Source of the DNA: Diphasiastrum complanatum
Lineage: Eukaryota > Streptophyta > Lycopodiopsida > Lycopodiales > Lycopodiaceae
NCBI GenBank assembly: GCA_029204225.1
Contig: CM055094.1
Span: 71,729,884-71,793,883, forward strand
Length of the DNA stretch: 64,000 nt
Reading direction: 5' to 3'
Made by a program: the position numbers and the translations under genes
The notes under the pieces: generated by a model
What the model was told of the DNA's origin: nothing
Databases searched by the model: none
The model's input: only the letters and a program-made list of their open reading frames with translations
In this document: in pieces, positions 9,944-21,299 of the stretch
Layout of the letters: each line of letters starts with the position of its first letter
How positions within the stretch are numbered: the first letter of the stretch is position 1

Positions 9944-10412
9944 CCTCCTGTCTACTATAAAAAAGGACCAACTTGAGTTGCTCCTCATGTTCATTTCCTC
10001 ATTTCAATAAAGCAGATTGGTTCTCTTTATAAATGGATTGATGAATGTCCTTGCTCTTCCTCTCTTTTCCTCCATTTCTCATGCTTCCTTTGTATTTGCT
10101 AATTGTTGGATTTGATCATTATTGGGATTGCTATTTCTTATGCTTTTTGTGAGAGAGAAAAAGAGAGAGAGAAGAATAAGTTTCTATCATTGTTGTGGAT
10201 TTAGGGTGAATGGAAGTAGCGTTAATGGATGTAGTGTTAGTGCTTAGTGTTAATGGATGTTATTGTTAGATCCTCCATTCATGTTGAAATCTAAACTATA
10301 CTATCGCTCTCATGGGAACGAACCTCCGCGTGACAACTAACTCTGTGTCTTTGATGCTAGATTGACTAGATCTTGGATTCAGGTTAGGCAAGGAAAGAAA
10401 CCCACTACAATT
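9944..10412 (+). mobile_element. Right part of a Ty3/gypsy-type LTR (Athila/Tat-like)
   Basis: After the copia 1 target duplication comes CTACTATAAAAAAGG, a TATA box, then about 450 bp ending ACCCACTACA. A primer binding site of tRNA-Asp type follows 4 nt later. This is the R/U5 side of a gypsy LTR whose U3 lies left of 4082. The internal region after 10431 is not recognisable as gypsy for long. Confidence 0.6.
9956..9964 (+). promoter_or_regulatory. TATA box of the interrupted gypsy LTR
   Basis: TATAAAAAA lies 8 bp after the second copy of the copia 1 target duplication. The copia insertion therefore separates this promoter from its own upstream region and places a copia LTR next to it. Confidence 0.6.
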
Positions 10413-10413
10413 T

Positions 10414-10431
10414 TGGTGCCGTTGCCGAGGA
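10414..10431 (+). other. tRNA-Asp-type primer binding site of the gypsy element
   Basis: TGGTGCCGTTGCCGAGGA differs at two positions from the complement of the plant tRNA-Asp 3' end (TGGCGCCGTTGCCGGGGA), the site used by Athila/Tat-type gypsy elements. It follows the LTR end by 4 nt (ATTT or similar), as is usual for them. Confidence 0.75.
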
Positions 10432-10685
10432 GCTACGCCAATTTTTCAGTTTGCAGCATATTTGGTTGATGGTTAGCTTGCATTAGGCATCTTGTCGTGG
10501 CATGAATAGTGTTAGATCTGCATTTTAGGGTTAGTTTGAAATTGATTTTGCTTGATTTGAGTGGATTTTCTTGTTTGAAATCTAATCTATCCATTGTAAA
10601 TACATTTTCAATAGAACTTTGTGTTAGTGGAGTAAGCATCACATCCAGAATCAAGGAGGACGATTGTAGTTGAGAAGGATCCAAA

Positions 10686-10830
10686 ATGGCGTCAGATGGA
10701 ACCATGGAGATAAAGATGGTGGATTGGCTAGAAGGGGAGAACTACGCCTTGTGTATTGGAAGATGAAAATATTGTTTAAGGAGAAAATCTTGTGGGGAGT
10801 GGTTGTAGGAATGGAGGGTATCGAGATGGA
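10686..10830 (+). pseudogene. Copia gag N-terminal fragment
   Basis: From the ATG at 10686 the frame reads MVDWLEGENYAL, then after a shift WKMKILFKEKILWGVVVG. The pattern LEGENYALWKMK..LWGVV is typical of the copia gag start. It is frameshifted and lost after about 45 residues. Confidence 0.55.
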
Positions 10831-10959
10831 TCAAGAAGGACGCATCAAGAGCGAAGAGTTCTCTCCTCCTCTCTTCCAAGCTTCCTTCAAAAAAACAACT
10901 ATGGTCGATTTGCCTAAACCGCTCCAGTTCCCTCTGTGCCCATTGGCTGTCTATGGCCA

Positions 10960-11580
10960 TTTTCCTGTGGATTCACCACACTAGGGTGCTCAGCTGTGGA
11001 TTCAAACATGACAGAAAACACTTGCATACTTCGCAAGATCCACAATTTTCCTCTTGAAACCCTTGCTCATAAAAAAAACCTTCATGACAAGGAAAGTAAA
11101 TTGCTCTCTGATGATAGCAGGGTTTTCCATGGCCTCCTGGCATAGTCTTCCCAAGACTAGTGCGCCCTTCCACACATCTTGCCTTCTTCTTCCATAGCTG
11201 AGAGAAGGATTAATTGCTCTATGATTGCTCCATGGCTGACCTTGCCCTCCTGACAATCACTTGGCCTTTCCCATACAGTGTTGGGTAGCAATTTACAGTG
11301 CTCAAATCTGTTGAATACAAAGAAACATCTGTGGTTTTACATTTTTTGAAACCTTGACCACCATAGCTAATTCCCATAATTGCTTCTTTCTCCCATTGTA
11401 AATGGATGTCAGTCCTCTCATGAATGAGAAACCACTGTCCTGCTTTTCCTTATGATCCACTCCACTCAGCAATCGATGAATCACTGAGAGATTTCTGGCC
11501 AGCTTTCCATAACCTTTGAGTAAGATGTTTGAATGAGTCATGGAACGAGTATCAGTACTAGAGAAAGGAATTATCAAAAA
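10960..11580 (-). pseudogene. Possible host-gene fragment, unrecognised
   Basis: Two overlapping minus-strand frames (11577-11302, then 11256-11002) look more protein-like than their surroundings, with segments such as KGYGKLARNLSVIHRLLSGV and ALVLGRLCQEAMENPAI. The Leu/Ala-rich helical look of the second recalls armadillo-type repeats, but I cannot assign a family. A frame change and several stops separate the pieces. No transposon motif is present. It may be a captured or decayed gene piece. Confidence 0.3.
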
Positions 11581-12601
<1,021 letters not shown>

Positions 12602-12824
12602 AAAAACCATTTGCAATTAGCAGGGTTTTTCAGGGGGTAGTTAGCACCCCTAAAAGAGAATGCTAGCTATCCACAAAAATAAGTCAACATTGTCAATTAA
12701 GTTAAAGTTAAGCATTTTCCTAAAGGTACTTTTCACAATTTTGCATAGTTTACTCTCATGAAATAATTTTTAAAGCACAAACCAGAGTCTATACTTTTAG
12801 AAGGAAATTATTTTGATCACTACA

Positions 12825-13566
12825 ATGATACATGGCCAGAATGAGTTGGAAGAAAGACTTTGTATAAGGTAAAGATAGGCCTATTGGATGCAAGATGAAT
12901 GTACTAATTAAAAGGTAAATTATCTCTTTGATTATATTTGGTCATGTGAACTACTCCAATGACAGGGTCAAACTTTGCTAGAATGTTTGGCAAATTCATA
13001 ATATTAGTTTTGATGTCTAGGTATTCCAAATCCAATATGGATTGACATCCACTCGTGGTTGCTTTCTTTCTAGAGGCAACATAGGTCTAGGATTTTAAGA
13101 AAGCATACATCGTCTATATACTGAAACATGTGTTTAAAGGAATGCACATTGTCTAATTTGGCTAATCGTTTCATAAATTACATTTCATAGCAAGTTAAAT
13201 ACCAATTACACCATGTAGGAGAGCATCATAAACCCATTAATATCTCCCATACTTGTCTCCAATTTTTTTCACCTAGTCTAATTACCCAATCATTTATCAA
13301 AAAGTTGTTCCATTGGCATAGGTTTTCTATACCAATATTAAATTTAAACGTTCTTCAAAGCGCTTGCATTCCCATGACCAACTTAAGTCATTATTTCAAG
13401 GTTTCCACTTGTAGAAGATCATAACACTTAGCAATATCACTGGACCACAAAAACTATTTTTGGTAAAAAATTGAGGCAATATTTAGTAGATAAAATACAT
13501 TGTCCAAAAAGGATAATATCCACATTTAGAATACTTTGGTATGTGGTTGCCTTATGGCCTACTCTC
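12825..13566 (-). pseudogene. Penelope-like reverse transcriptase, C-terminal part
   Basis: On the minus strand, mostly in one frame with scattered stops, one reads SDIAKCYDLLQVETL (motif A, catalytic Asp), then NDWVIRLGEKNWRQV and ILMGL*CSP (PMG.DCSP motif). Next come YLTCYEM*FMKRLAKL, QYIDDVCFL (catalytic YIDD at 13109-13120), SILDLEYLDIKTN, KYNQRDNLPF and SNRPIFTLYK. This order (LLxxTY-like, GIPMG.DCAP, YE..F, F.YIDD, YPLDL, YDKR..F, SN.P) is characteristic of PLE reverse transcriptases, not copia, gypsy or LINE. About nine stop codons interrupt it. No GIY-YIG endonuclease is visible downstream. The N-terminal part continues at 17149-17450 beyond the copia 2 insertion. Function is lost; origin is inferred from motifs only. 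Confidence 0.7.
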
Positions 13567-14273
13567 TGTGAAGAATTGAAAAAGATTATCTATGTTAGAT
13601 ATAGGGGTCTTATGTTTTTACATCAAGCATCTAGGTGTAGGATGTTGATAGGAATAAATTTGTCATAGATGGCAAATTATGCATTTCCACTTGTAATGCC
13701 ACTATTGAGCCAAAATAGAATAAGAGGCTAAACACGTGCCAATTAGAGTGTAGACAAGTGTAAAGTTTTTGTTTGATGAATTCCAAGAGGTCCAATAGGA
13801 TTTAGAGGTGGAACCTTGTGAGGTCCAATAGGAAATTGAGGTGTGCTTGAATATAGTCCAATAGAATTAAGAGGTGCATGGATCAATGATCCAATAGGAT
13901 CAAGAGGTGACAAAATATGGTCCAATCATAGTTAATCATAGTGGTAGCTCGTGGACCTACTAGTATCATTGTACTCCTCATTTTGAATCTAATTGATTTG
14001 GTGATTTCATGGATTTTGTGAGTTATTGGATTTCTAGCTTTCTCTCTCTACCTGAGAGCTCATGATGCATTTTCTCTCTCTACCCGAGGAGAGCAGCTTG
14101 TTTTTACTTAGATTATTTTTTGAATACTTCCCACACGTGTGAGTGAGAGTTGGAAGTGATTGAATGCATGTAGTAGTGTGTTTTTGCCATAGGATCTAAG
14201 ATTTATGTTGAATCTCAATCTAGTCTTGATCTTGGTTCATCTACACACCTTAGGAGATCACAAGTACATGTAG
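13567..14273 (+). repeat. Copia 2 5' LTR, 3'-truncated
   Basis: Starts TGTGAAGAATTG and matches 16412-17119. CACACGTGTG is at 14132-14141. Similarity to the 3' LTR stops at GTAG (14270-14273), where the sequence passes directly into integrase codons. The GTAG is shared by both sides, suggesting microhomology at the deletion joint. Confidence 0.88.
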
Positions 14274-16393
14274 AGAGAAAAAATAGATCTCTATGTGAAT
14301 GTGCAAAATCTATGAGAATTGAGGCATCTTTGCCCAAATATTTTTGGGGAGAAGCCATAATTGTGCAAATTATCTTTGCAATAGGCTCCCACATATAGCT
14401 CTTGGAGGAAAGTCAGCATATGAAATCTTATTTTTGAAGAAGCCTAAGGTTGATCACCTTAGAGTTTTTGGATGCTTGTGCTTTGTCCATATTCCCTTGG
14501 AAACAAGGAAGAAGAAAGATCCTAGTGCATGCAAAGGGATCATGGTTGGATACTCATCCACCAAGAAGGCCTATAGAGTCTTTATACTCTCTACTTCTCA
14601 AGTTGTTGAAAGTAGAGATGTTGTCTTTCATGAAGATCAACACTCATCATTTGAAGAGGCCGAGATCAAGAAATCTATGGATGCATCATCAATTATTGAT
14701 TTTGAAGACAATCGTGATGTGATGGGGTCGAGATTTGAAGAAGACTCTCCTCGGATTTTTTCACCAAGAAGATCCTTGAGAGATAGATCCGAGCCTAAGA
14801 GACTCTCATATGTTGACAAGGGAAACAAGTGGATCTTGATTCCACTAATTATGTTTTTTATGTCTCTCATGAAGAGCCAAAGAATGTACAAGAGGCACTC
14901 AATACCAAGGAGTGGTATGATGCCATGAAGCAAGAGTATGATGCATTGATCACCAACAATACTTGGGAGCTTGTGGATCCTCCATCCAACAAGCATGTGA
15001 TTGGTTGCAAGTGGGTATTTTGGATCAAGTTCAATCATGATGGCACCATCAACAAGCATAAAGCAAGATTATGTGCCAAAGGATTTGCTCAAATCCATGG
15101 TCTTGATTATGAGGAGACCTTTGCACCCGTTGCAAAGATGGTGACAATAAGAATTCTTATTTCTCTTGCTTGTTTTTTCAAGTGGAAGGTGTTCCAATTA
15201 GATGTATCCAATGCTTTTCTAAATGGTTATCTTGAGGAGGAGATCTATATGGAACAACCTCAAAAGTGTGCTTGCTCTTCAAAAGTCTTTATGGACTCAA
15301 GCAAGCACCAAGATCATGGTATTTAAGACTTAACTCTTTTCTTATCTCACTAGGATTTACTCTTAGTGACTATGATCCTTCCATGTATCTAAAGTTTGTT
15401 GATAGCAATATTGTCATTCTTCTAATTTATGTTGATGACATTATTCTTTGTGGAAGTTGTATCAAGCTAGTTGATGAAACCAAGCTAGCACTTGGATGTG
15501 AGTTTAAAATGCAAGACCTAGGAGAAATGCATTACATCCTAGGCCTAGAAATGAATTTTTATGAAAATCATGTCTTTATATGCCAATCTAGATATGCTCA
15601 CTCTATGTTGAAAAAATTCCATATGGAAAATTCTAAGAGCATAGATACTCCAATGGAGCAAATTGTAAAAGATCCTAATAAAGGTGATGAAAGATCCTTT
15701 GAGGACATCACACTTTTTAGGAGTCTTGTAGGCTCCTTGATTTGGCTTACCATTACTAGGCCCGATCTTAGTTTTTGTGTGCACAAATTGAGTCAATTTA
15801 TGCAAGATTCTAAGATCCATCATTGGAAGATGGCCAAGAGGATTCTAAGATATGTATCTTCATCTTGTGATTATGGTCTACTCTATAAAAGTGAAGATCT
15901 ATCCATTATTGGCTACTCGGATTCGGACTTTGCAAGTGACAAGATGGATCGAAAGTCTATTAGTGCATACACTATCTTTCTTGGAGGAAATCTAATATCT
16001 TGGCTTTCCAAAATAAAAGATACTATATCTCTCTCTTCATGTGAGGCCGAGTACCAAGCACTCACTACAACTACCAAAGAAGTGCTTTGGATCAAGAGGT
16101 TATTAGTGGAGCTAAAGTGCATCAAGGAGGATGATCTACCAATGATCAAGTGTGATAACATCTCGGCCCAAGCTCTTGCCAATAATCCCATATTTCATGC
16201 AAGAAGCAAGCACATAGAAGTGGCACACCATTTTGTGAGAGAAAAGCTTATTGGAGGAGAAATCTATTTGAAGCATGTCAACTCGTCCTCTTGTATTGCC
16301 GATCTACTCACCAAGCCTTTGAGCAAAAGTGCTTTCATCAAGCATAGATCTAATCTTGGAGTTATATCAAGATCAATGCTCAAATGTTCATAG
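14270..16393 (+). pseudogene. Copia 2 pol remnant (integrase end, RT, RNase H)
   Basis: Begins with VERKNRSLCE (end of the integrase core, carrying the third catalytic Glu) and continues through integrase C-terminus, RT and RNase H. At least three frame changes occur: near 14357 (before CANYLCNRLPH), near 14829 (before STNYVFYVSHEEP) and near 15265 (before LFKSLYGLKQAPRSWY). RT retains FQLDVSNAFLNG and YVDDIILCG. RNase H retains YSDSDFAS, SSCEAEYQAL and CDNISAQ, then SKHIEVAHHFVRE. The last frame (15266-16393) is open for 375 codons and ends 18 nt before the 3' LTR. Gag, protease and most of integrase are deleted, so mobility would need trans factors and a new primer site. Confidence 0.92.
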
Positions 16394-16403
16394 ATAATTT
16401 TTT

Positions 16404-16411
16404 AGGAGGAG
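16404..16411 (+). other. Polypurine tract of copia 2
   Basis: AGGAGGAG immediately before the 3' LTR at 16412. Confidence 0.7.
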
Positions 16412-17148
16412 TGTGAAGAATTGAAAAAGATTATCTATGTTAGATATAGGGGTCTTATGTTTTTTACATCAAGCATCTAGGTGTAGGATGTTGATAGGAA
16501 TAAATTTAGCATAGATGGGAAATTATGCATTTCCACTTGTAATGCCACTATTGAGCCAAAATAGAGTAAGAGGCTAAACACGTGCCAATTAGAGTGTAGA
16601 CAAGTGTAAAGTTTTTGTTTGATGAATTCCAAGAGGTCCAATAGGATTTAGAGGTGGAACCTTGTGAGGTCCAATAGGAAATTGAGGTGTGCTTGAATAT
16701 AGTCCAATAGAATTAAGAGGTGCATGGATCAATGAATCAATAGGATCAAGAGGTGACAAAATATGGTCCAATCATAGTTAAGCATAGTGGTAGCTCGTGG
16801 ACCTAGTAGTATCATTGTACTCCTCATTTTGAATCTTATTGATTTGGTGAACTCATGGATTTTGTGAGTTATTGGATTTCTAGCTTTCTCTCTCTACCCG
16901 GGAGCTCATGATGCATTTTCTCTCTCTACCCGAGGAGAGCAGCTTGTTTTTACTTAGATTATTTTTTGAATACTTCCCACACGTGTGAGTGAGAGTTGGA
17001 AGTGATTGAATGCATGTAGTAGTGTGTTTTTGCCATAGGATCTAAGATTGATCTTGAATCTCAATCTAGTCTTGATCTTGGTGCATCTACACACCTTAGG
17101 AGATCACAAGTACATGTAGTGGACAGTCCACACGTGTGAAATTCAACA
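16412..17148 (+). repeat. Copia 2 3' LTR, complete
   Basis: 737 bp, TGTGAAGAATTG to TTCAACA. Contains CACACGTGTG twice (16978-16987 and 17129-17138); the second copy is in the 29 bp missing from the 5' LTR. It is followed by the target copy CTCTC. Confidence 0.9.
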
Positions 17149-17450
17149 CTCTCTCCATAAGGAGAGCAGTTAGCATACCAAGAGTTTGAGTCAAATAAGT
17201 GGCTAACCTTGAGAAGCAGCAATTGTGTGCATTGGTAATTCATCTAAAAGTGCTCTTGTGAGCTGTAAAAGTGCATAAGAGAAAAAGGAGTACTTCTTTC
17301 CCAAGTAAAAAGTCTAGCATTACTTTAGTCAAATCATGCTCTAGTTTCTATCGAGTTTTCAACAAAAATTTGATGACATTCGAATATAGGGCAAAATTTC
17401 GATTTTACGATCTTTCCAAGGCTAATTTTTTGACTAGGTGCATAGACATA
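17149..17450 (-). pseudogene. Penelope-like reverse transcriptase, N-terminal part
   Basis: On the minus strand this reads LEHDLTKVMLDFLLGKEVLL, FLLCTFTAHKS, TFR*ITNAHNCCFSRLATYL, then TQTLGMLTALLMERVG, which crosses the copia 2 insertion joint. It resembles the PLE RT segment ..K.HK..FR.I.NA.NC....L...L that precedes motif A, and it is collinear with 13566-12825. Upstream of about 17450 I can no longer follow the frame. Confidence 0.6.
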
Positions 17451-18087
17451 AAACATGGATTATGATGTGACATATATATGATACGTAGTCCAAAGTCTTT
17501 CATTATTAGCTTCTTTCAAACAAGCATCAGATGAACAATGACCATGTAGCCACTTGGTGTTTTTTAAGTATTTGATAGCAAAGGTTTTGCATAATTGAGC
17601 ATGTCTAGTTACAATCTCATTAACAATAGTTTGATAGGTAGTTTAAACCATCCATCATATAATTCAGAGGCAATCTCGTTAATTTAAGATAGTCAAATGG
17701 CAATGTGACTTAAACAAGATGTAGTTTCTCCAAAAACGATACATGAACACATACTTCTTTCCGTTATCTGAACAAGTTGCTCTCGTCACAAATCTTTCAT
17801 TTTTATATTTTATCCCAAATTTTGATTTATATTATAAAAGAGATATATTAATGTGTTGAATGAAAAACATTGCAACATGATATCTACATAGCATTCCCTA
17901 GTCAAAAGACAAATCAAAAACCTTATCTTCCTATAGTGAGATATCCATTGTATGCATCTGCTTGTCACACCAACTATACAAGTTATGCTTTTGTGAGAAC
18001 CTTGGTTTGGCAAAAGTGGTCTCTTTATTTGCTTTGTCTTCTATTTGAAAAGAAGAATTTAGGCCTTTTCACTAGGTATATGAACTA
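17451..18087. other. No gene recognised
   Basis: AT-rich, with short ORFs only. It may contain the decayed N-terminus of the Penelope-like element (read on the minus strand), but no motif is left to support that. Confidence 0.4.
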
Positions 18088-18216
18088 GGTAGCAGGCATG
18101 AGCAGGCCTGCTACCCTCTATAACAAGCAGCCTTCATGCACTGAGCCACCCTCCTGTGGCAAAGTGAGTTGAAGGCTGCTTTTACATGGTAGCAGGCTTG
18201 CTCACGGCCTGCTACC
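18088..18216. repeat. Foldback element with three nested or adjacent inverted repeats
   Basis: Two hairpins with identical perfect 10-bp arms, GGTAGCAGGC / GCCTGCTACC, start exactly 100 bp apart (18088-18115 and 18188-18216). Between them, AAGCAGCCTTCA (18125-18136) is perfectly complemented by TGAAGGCTGCTT (18170-18181), with an inner GCCAC/GTGGC pair (18145-18149, 18156-18160). Because each outer hairpin is itself palindromic, the whole 129 bp also folds as one large inverted repeat, like a small foldback or MITE-type element. No coding capacity and no certain target duplication. Confidence 0.8.
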
Positions 18217-18255
18217 GGGCGTAATTGGCCCTTCAACCCTTCACCCCTATGCTAT

Positions 18256-18295
18256 GGCTCTGAACAGATGGCTCTGAACACATCTGTTCAGAGCC
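18256..18295. repeat. Perfect 15-bp inverted repeat, 10-nt loop
   Basis: GGCTCTGAACAGATG (18256-18270) and CATCTGTTCAGAGCC (18281-18295) are exact reverse complements. The loop repeats GCTCTGAACA from the arm. It lies 39 bp from the foldback at 18088-18216 and is probably part of the same structured unit or a second small element. Confidence 0.85.
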
Positions 18296-19669
18296 TATGA
18301 AAATGGGACATCTGTCCTCTATCACTCCTCATGCCAATTACGTTTCAGAATCAGCTTAAGTGCATCTTTAAGATGCACAAATTGAAAAACCATTGAAAAA
18401 ACCACAAACTCAACATCATTTTGATTTTGAAAGTAGGCAAATTATAAATTGTTGTTTACTATGTAAACCTCGAAGTTATTATTGGCGTCAGCCTTCACTC
18501 AATTCATAGGAGCTATTAATGCATAATCATTGTCCGATATCCAAGTGTTAAATTTAGTCATTCTCTATCCACTTACTATGGAAAGTTTTCATTAGTTAAC
18601 ATTCTGTCTTCAAACAACCATTCATTCCTTAACCTTTACAAACCTTTCTTTGTATTTTCAACTTGCACTGAATCGTGTATATAGTAAAGCTTGGATATCC
18701 CATTCGTACTCAGTGATCGGCCTACAAGCCACTTACATAATTTACATTGCAGACTATTAGTAAAACCGTTTAATTTCATTGCTGATTCTCTTTGTGATAA
18801 ATTGAGCAATGATCCACTTAGGTATAACAAAACCTCTCCTGTGCAGCACTGGCAAACTTGCTTGCTACACAACTAGCTATTTGTTCACAAATAGATAAGT
18901 GACGCCTATTCTTCACATTCTTAAGTCACCCTTTGCACACACATGCACAAACGTCACAGAATCAATTGAAATTGAACATTTCCAGCCTGTACTAGAAGCC
19001 AATTTCAGTTACTTTTGACTACATCATGAAGTGTCTTTTCTGTTGAGAAATTACTAAAAAACCCCAGCTATGATAACCATACCATGCTTGGGGCTTAAAA
19101 ACAAATCACAATCTTGAAAATGCTTGATGCATTTCTCTAATGTATTATATAAACGACGCAACACAAAAGTTACGTGTTTCCAAGACAACTGTGAATTGTC
19201 GTCTCATGAAGATGCCTATGGAGGCTCACAGATAATTGAAAGAGGAGAGGATTCTGTAGATGGGGACGATTGGACTCGAATTCACAAAAATTTATAACCT
19301 ATAATTCAGTTTAAACCTGTAGAACAACTTAGAATTATAACTATTACTTCTGAATCAAAGCTGCCAAAAAAGTCGCGAATGTTCTATGACAAATTTGAAT
19401 TCACAAATGACATAAAGAAAGGTCAATAGGAGTTGGCAGCCATGCAAAAAGAGGCTTGATAAAGTGATTTTCTTTGTATTGAGATTTTCTTATCAGAGGA
19501 AAATTGAACTTACTTTAATAACATCATATAGATTGAAGAATAGTCATGCATCATTCAATAAAATTCATTGAATACAACTCAACCTTGCAGGCAGCAGCAG
19601 CAACATTATGATCATCACGACCAGGACAAGCATAAAGCCTGCTTTTTGATAAGGTTTTGTTTTCTTTGT
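18296..19669. other. No gene recognised
   Basis: No transposon motif or long frame. Confidence 0.4.
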
Positions 19670-20340
19670 TCAAGTGACAACTCCATGTTCCTCCGCAGCG
19701 TCTCTAAATGGCTCTGTTATATCACGGTGAGAGCTTCGTAAGCAGGGTGCAGAGACTTCCGTTTGTGAACCCTCACAATGTCCTACATTTTTGGAACTTA
19801 TCTTCAGTTTTCCATCCTTTTGCTCTAATATACCATCTCCAACAGAATGTTCTAGGTTGCAAACGGATGCAAGCGTTGATGAACCAAGTGGTATTGCTGA
19901 ACATTCTGAGTTTTTTGAGAAAAAACAGGTACAGTGCTGTATATAAGAGACAGAAAAGTGTCCTAGATTGTTTTGCACAGGGGGAAAACGTTGCTCAGCC
20001 ATAGTTTCATCAAGAACTTTAACAAATTCCCCATCTTTGTGACTACTTACATCTTTCTGCAGACATGATTCCTCCTCTGTTTGAAGGGTAACACTCTTGC
20101 GTACCAATTTTGAAGTAAAGAGTTTTGGTCGATTTAACATGAGTGATTTGTCTGATTGAGGTGACATCTGCTGCTTGTTACCTTCAAATTGATATTATTG
20201 GAGTTACTTTTAGTTTGAATGATAGAGCTCTCAGAAGCATCGAAATCCGAGGATCAGCATTCTGGAACAATTGTCATTCCAATCTAGAGAACTCATGATC
20301 CCTTTCAGAAGGATTTTTCTGACTATCATTAAAGTTCTCG
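19670..20340 (-). pseudogene. Possible exon(s) of an unrecognised nuclear gene
   Basis: A 165-codon minus frame (20167-19670) starts MSPQSDKSLMLNRPK and is Ser/Lys/Glu-rich and polar, with no transposon motif. Upstream on the same strand another frame reads NPSERDHEFSRLE then, after a TGA, LFQNADPRISMLLRALSF. This looks like coding sequence joined by one or two frame changes. The mixed, non-repetitive composition fits a disordered region of a plant nuclear protein. I cannot name it. It may be a decayed or captured gene fragment. Confidence 0.35.
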
Positions 20341-20499
20341 ACCAGTCCAAATTTTAGTGGCAAAACCTTGGAATTTTTTGAGGCTGCAATTTGAACTATG
20401 TTGTTGAAAGGCCTCATGTACAATCAAGGCAAATGGGCTTCTGAAACCAACAGAACAGGGATGGCTAGTATATAGGGTCAAGGCTGGTATCAATAAATT

Positions 20500-20990
20500 A
20501 AATTTCAAGGCACCTACTAGGCATAGATACACCTTGAGACAATTGATACATAACCAGACCTCTTAGAGGCTAGTACTAGTGGGGACGGTGAGGTTGGTGT
20601 TGGTGAACAAAGGGACCAAAGAAATGATTGGAAAAAAAAAAAGCTTAACATTCAGATTTTGAAATTAGAAAAAACAAATTCAAAATTAAAACTTCGAAAG
20701 TAAAAGTTTGAAGTGTGTCTTTCTCTCTAACAATATGCAAGAGATTTTTTAGTTTTTTTATCAAATCTAATCCTCTATTACTGGAATGATCATAACAATT
20801 TTGTTATTGATCTAGATAAGCAAAAAATCAATATTCTCAAAAAGATAAAAGCAATCTCTATCAACCTCTATAATTAGATTAGTAAACATGTTTATAAAAT
20901 CTATAGAAAGTAAATAAGCAAAATGTAAGCTATAAAAAAAATTGTCATAACTTCTTCGATACTAGTCCAAATGACATAATGTTGCTTCTC
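20500..20990. repeat. Dispersed repeat R1, copy 1
   Basis: About 490 bp, from AAATTTCAAGGCACC to AATGTTGCTTCT, recurs in the same orientation at 51857-52343 with roughly 90% identity by eye. It has no long frame. The left end is sharp: the sequences before it differ completely. It could be a solo LTR or a non-autonomous element; clear TG..CA ends and a target duplication were not found. Confidence 0.75.
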
Positions 20991-21299
20991 TTACCAAATT
21001 AAACCTCAAACTTATCCGTAGAATATTATGTAAATAGAAAACAAAATATTATTCCAAAAATTGAACCAAAAATGTTTAAAACTCTCAAAGCTAAACATTA
21101 GCAAAAAGAAACCTTATAAACATAAACAAAACTCTATATGAGATTATAGTCATATTGAACAAAATAATTTATGGATCTTAAGCTCTAATTACACAAATTT
21201 CATGTGCCCCTTTTTCCCTTGGTATGTTGCTTCTCCTTTTGCTTTTGTCGATTTTGGGTTTGACTTTGTTGAGATGTCATGAGCAAAGGCATCTCGTGG

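Larger units (their letters stand above)
13567..17148 (+). mobile_element. Internally deleted Ty1/copia element (copia 2)
   Basis: 3,582 bp flanked by the 5-bp target duplication CTCTC (13562-13566 and 17149-17153). The 3' LTR is complete (737 bp). The 5' LTR lacks its last 29 bp, and the deletion also removed the primer site, gag, protease and most of integrase. The remaining pol carries frameshifts. The paired LTRs differ by roughly 17 changes in 707 bp, so this insertion is clearly older than copia 1. It lies in opposite orientation inside a Penelope-like RT, which reads on across the insertion when one target copy is removed. Confidence 0.9.

Noticed and set aside
13743-16771. Repeated 60-aa ORFs with Pro/Ile/His-rich repeats (13743-13925 and 16589-16771, minus)
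   Set aside because: They are antisense translations of the same GTCCAATAGGA-rich segment in the two copia 2 LTRs. The repeated words are LTR structure, not a gene pair.
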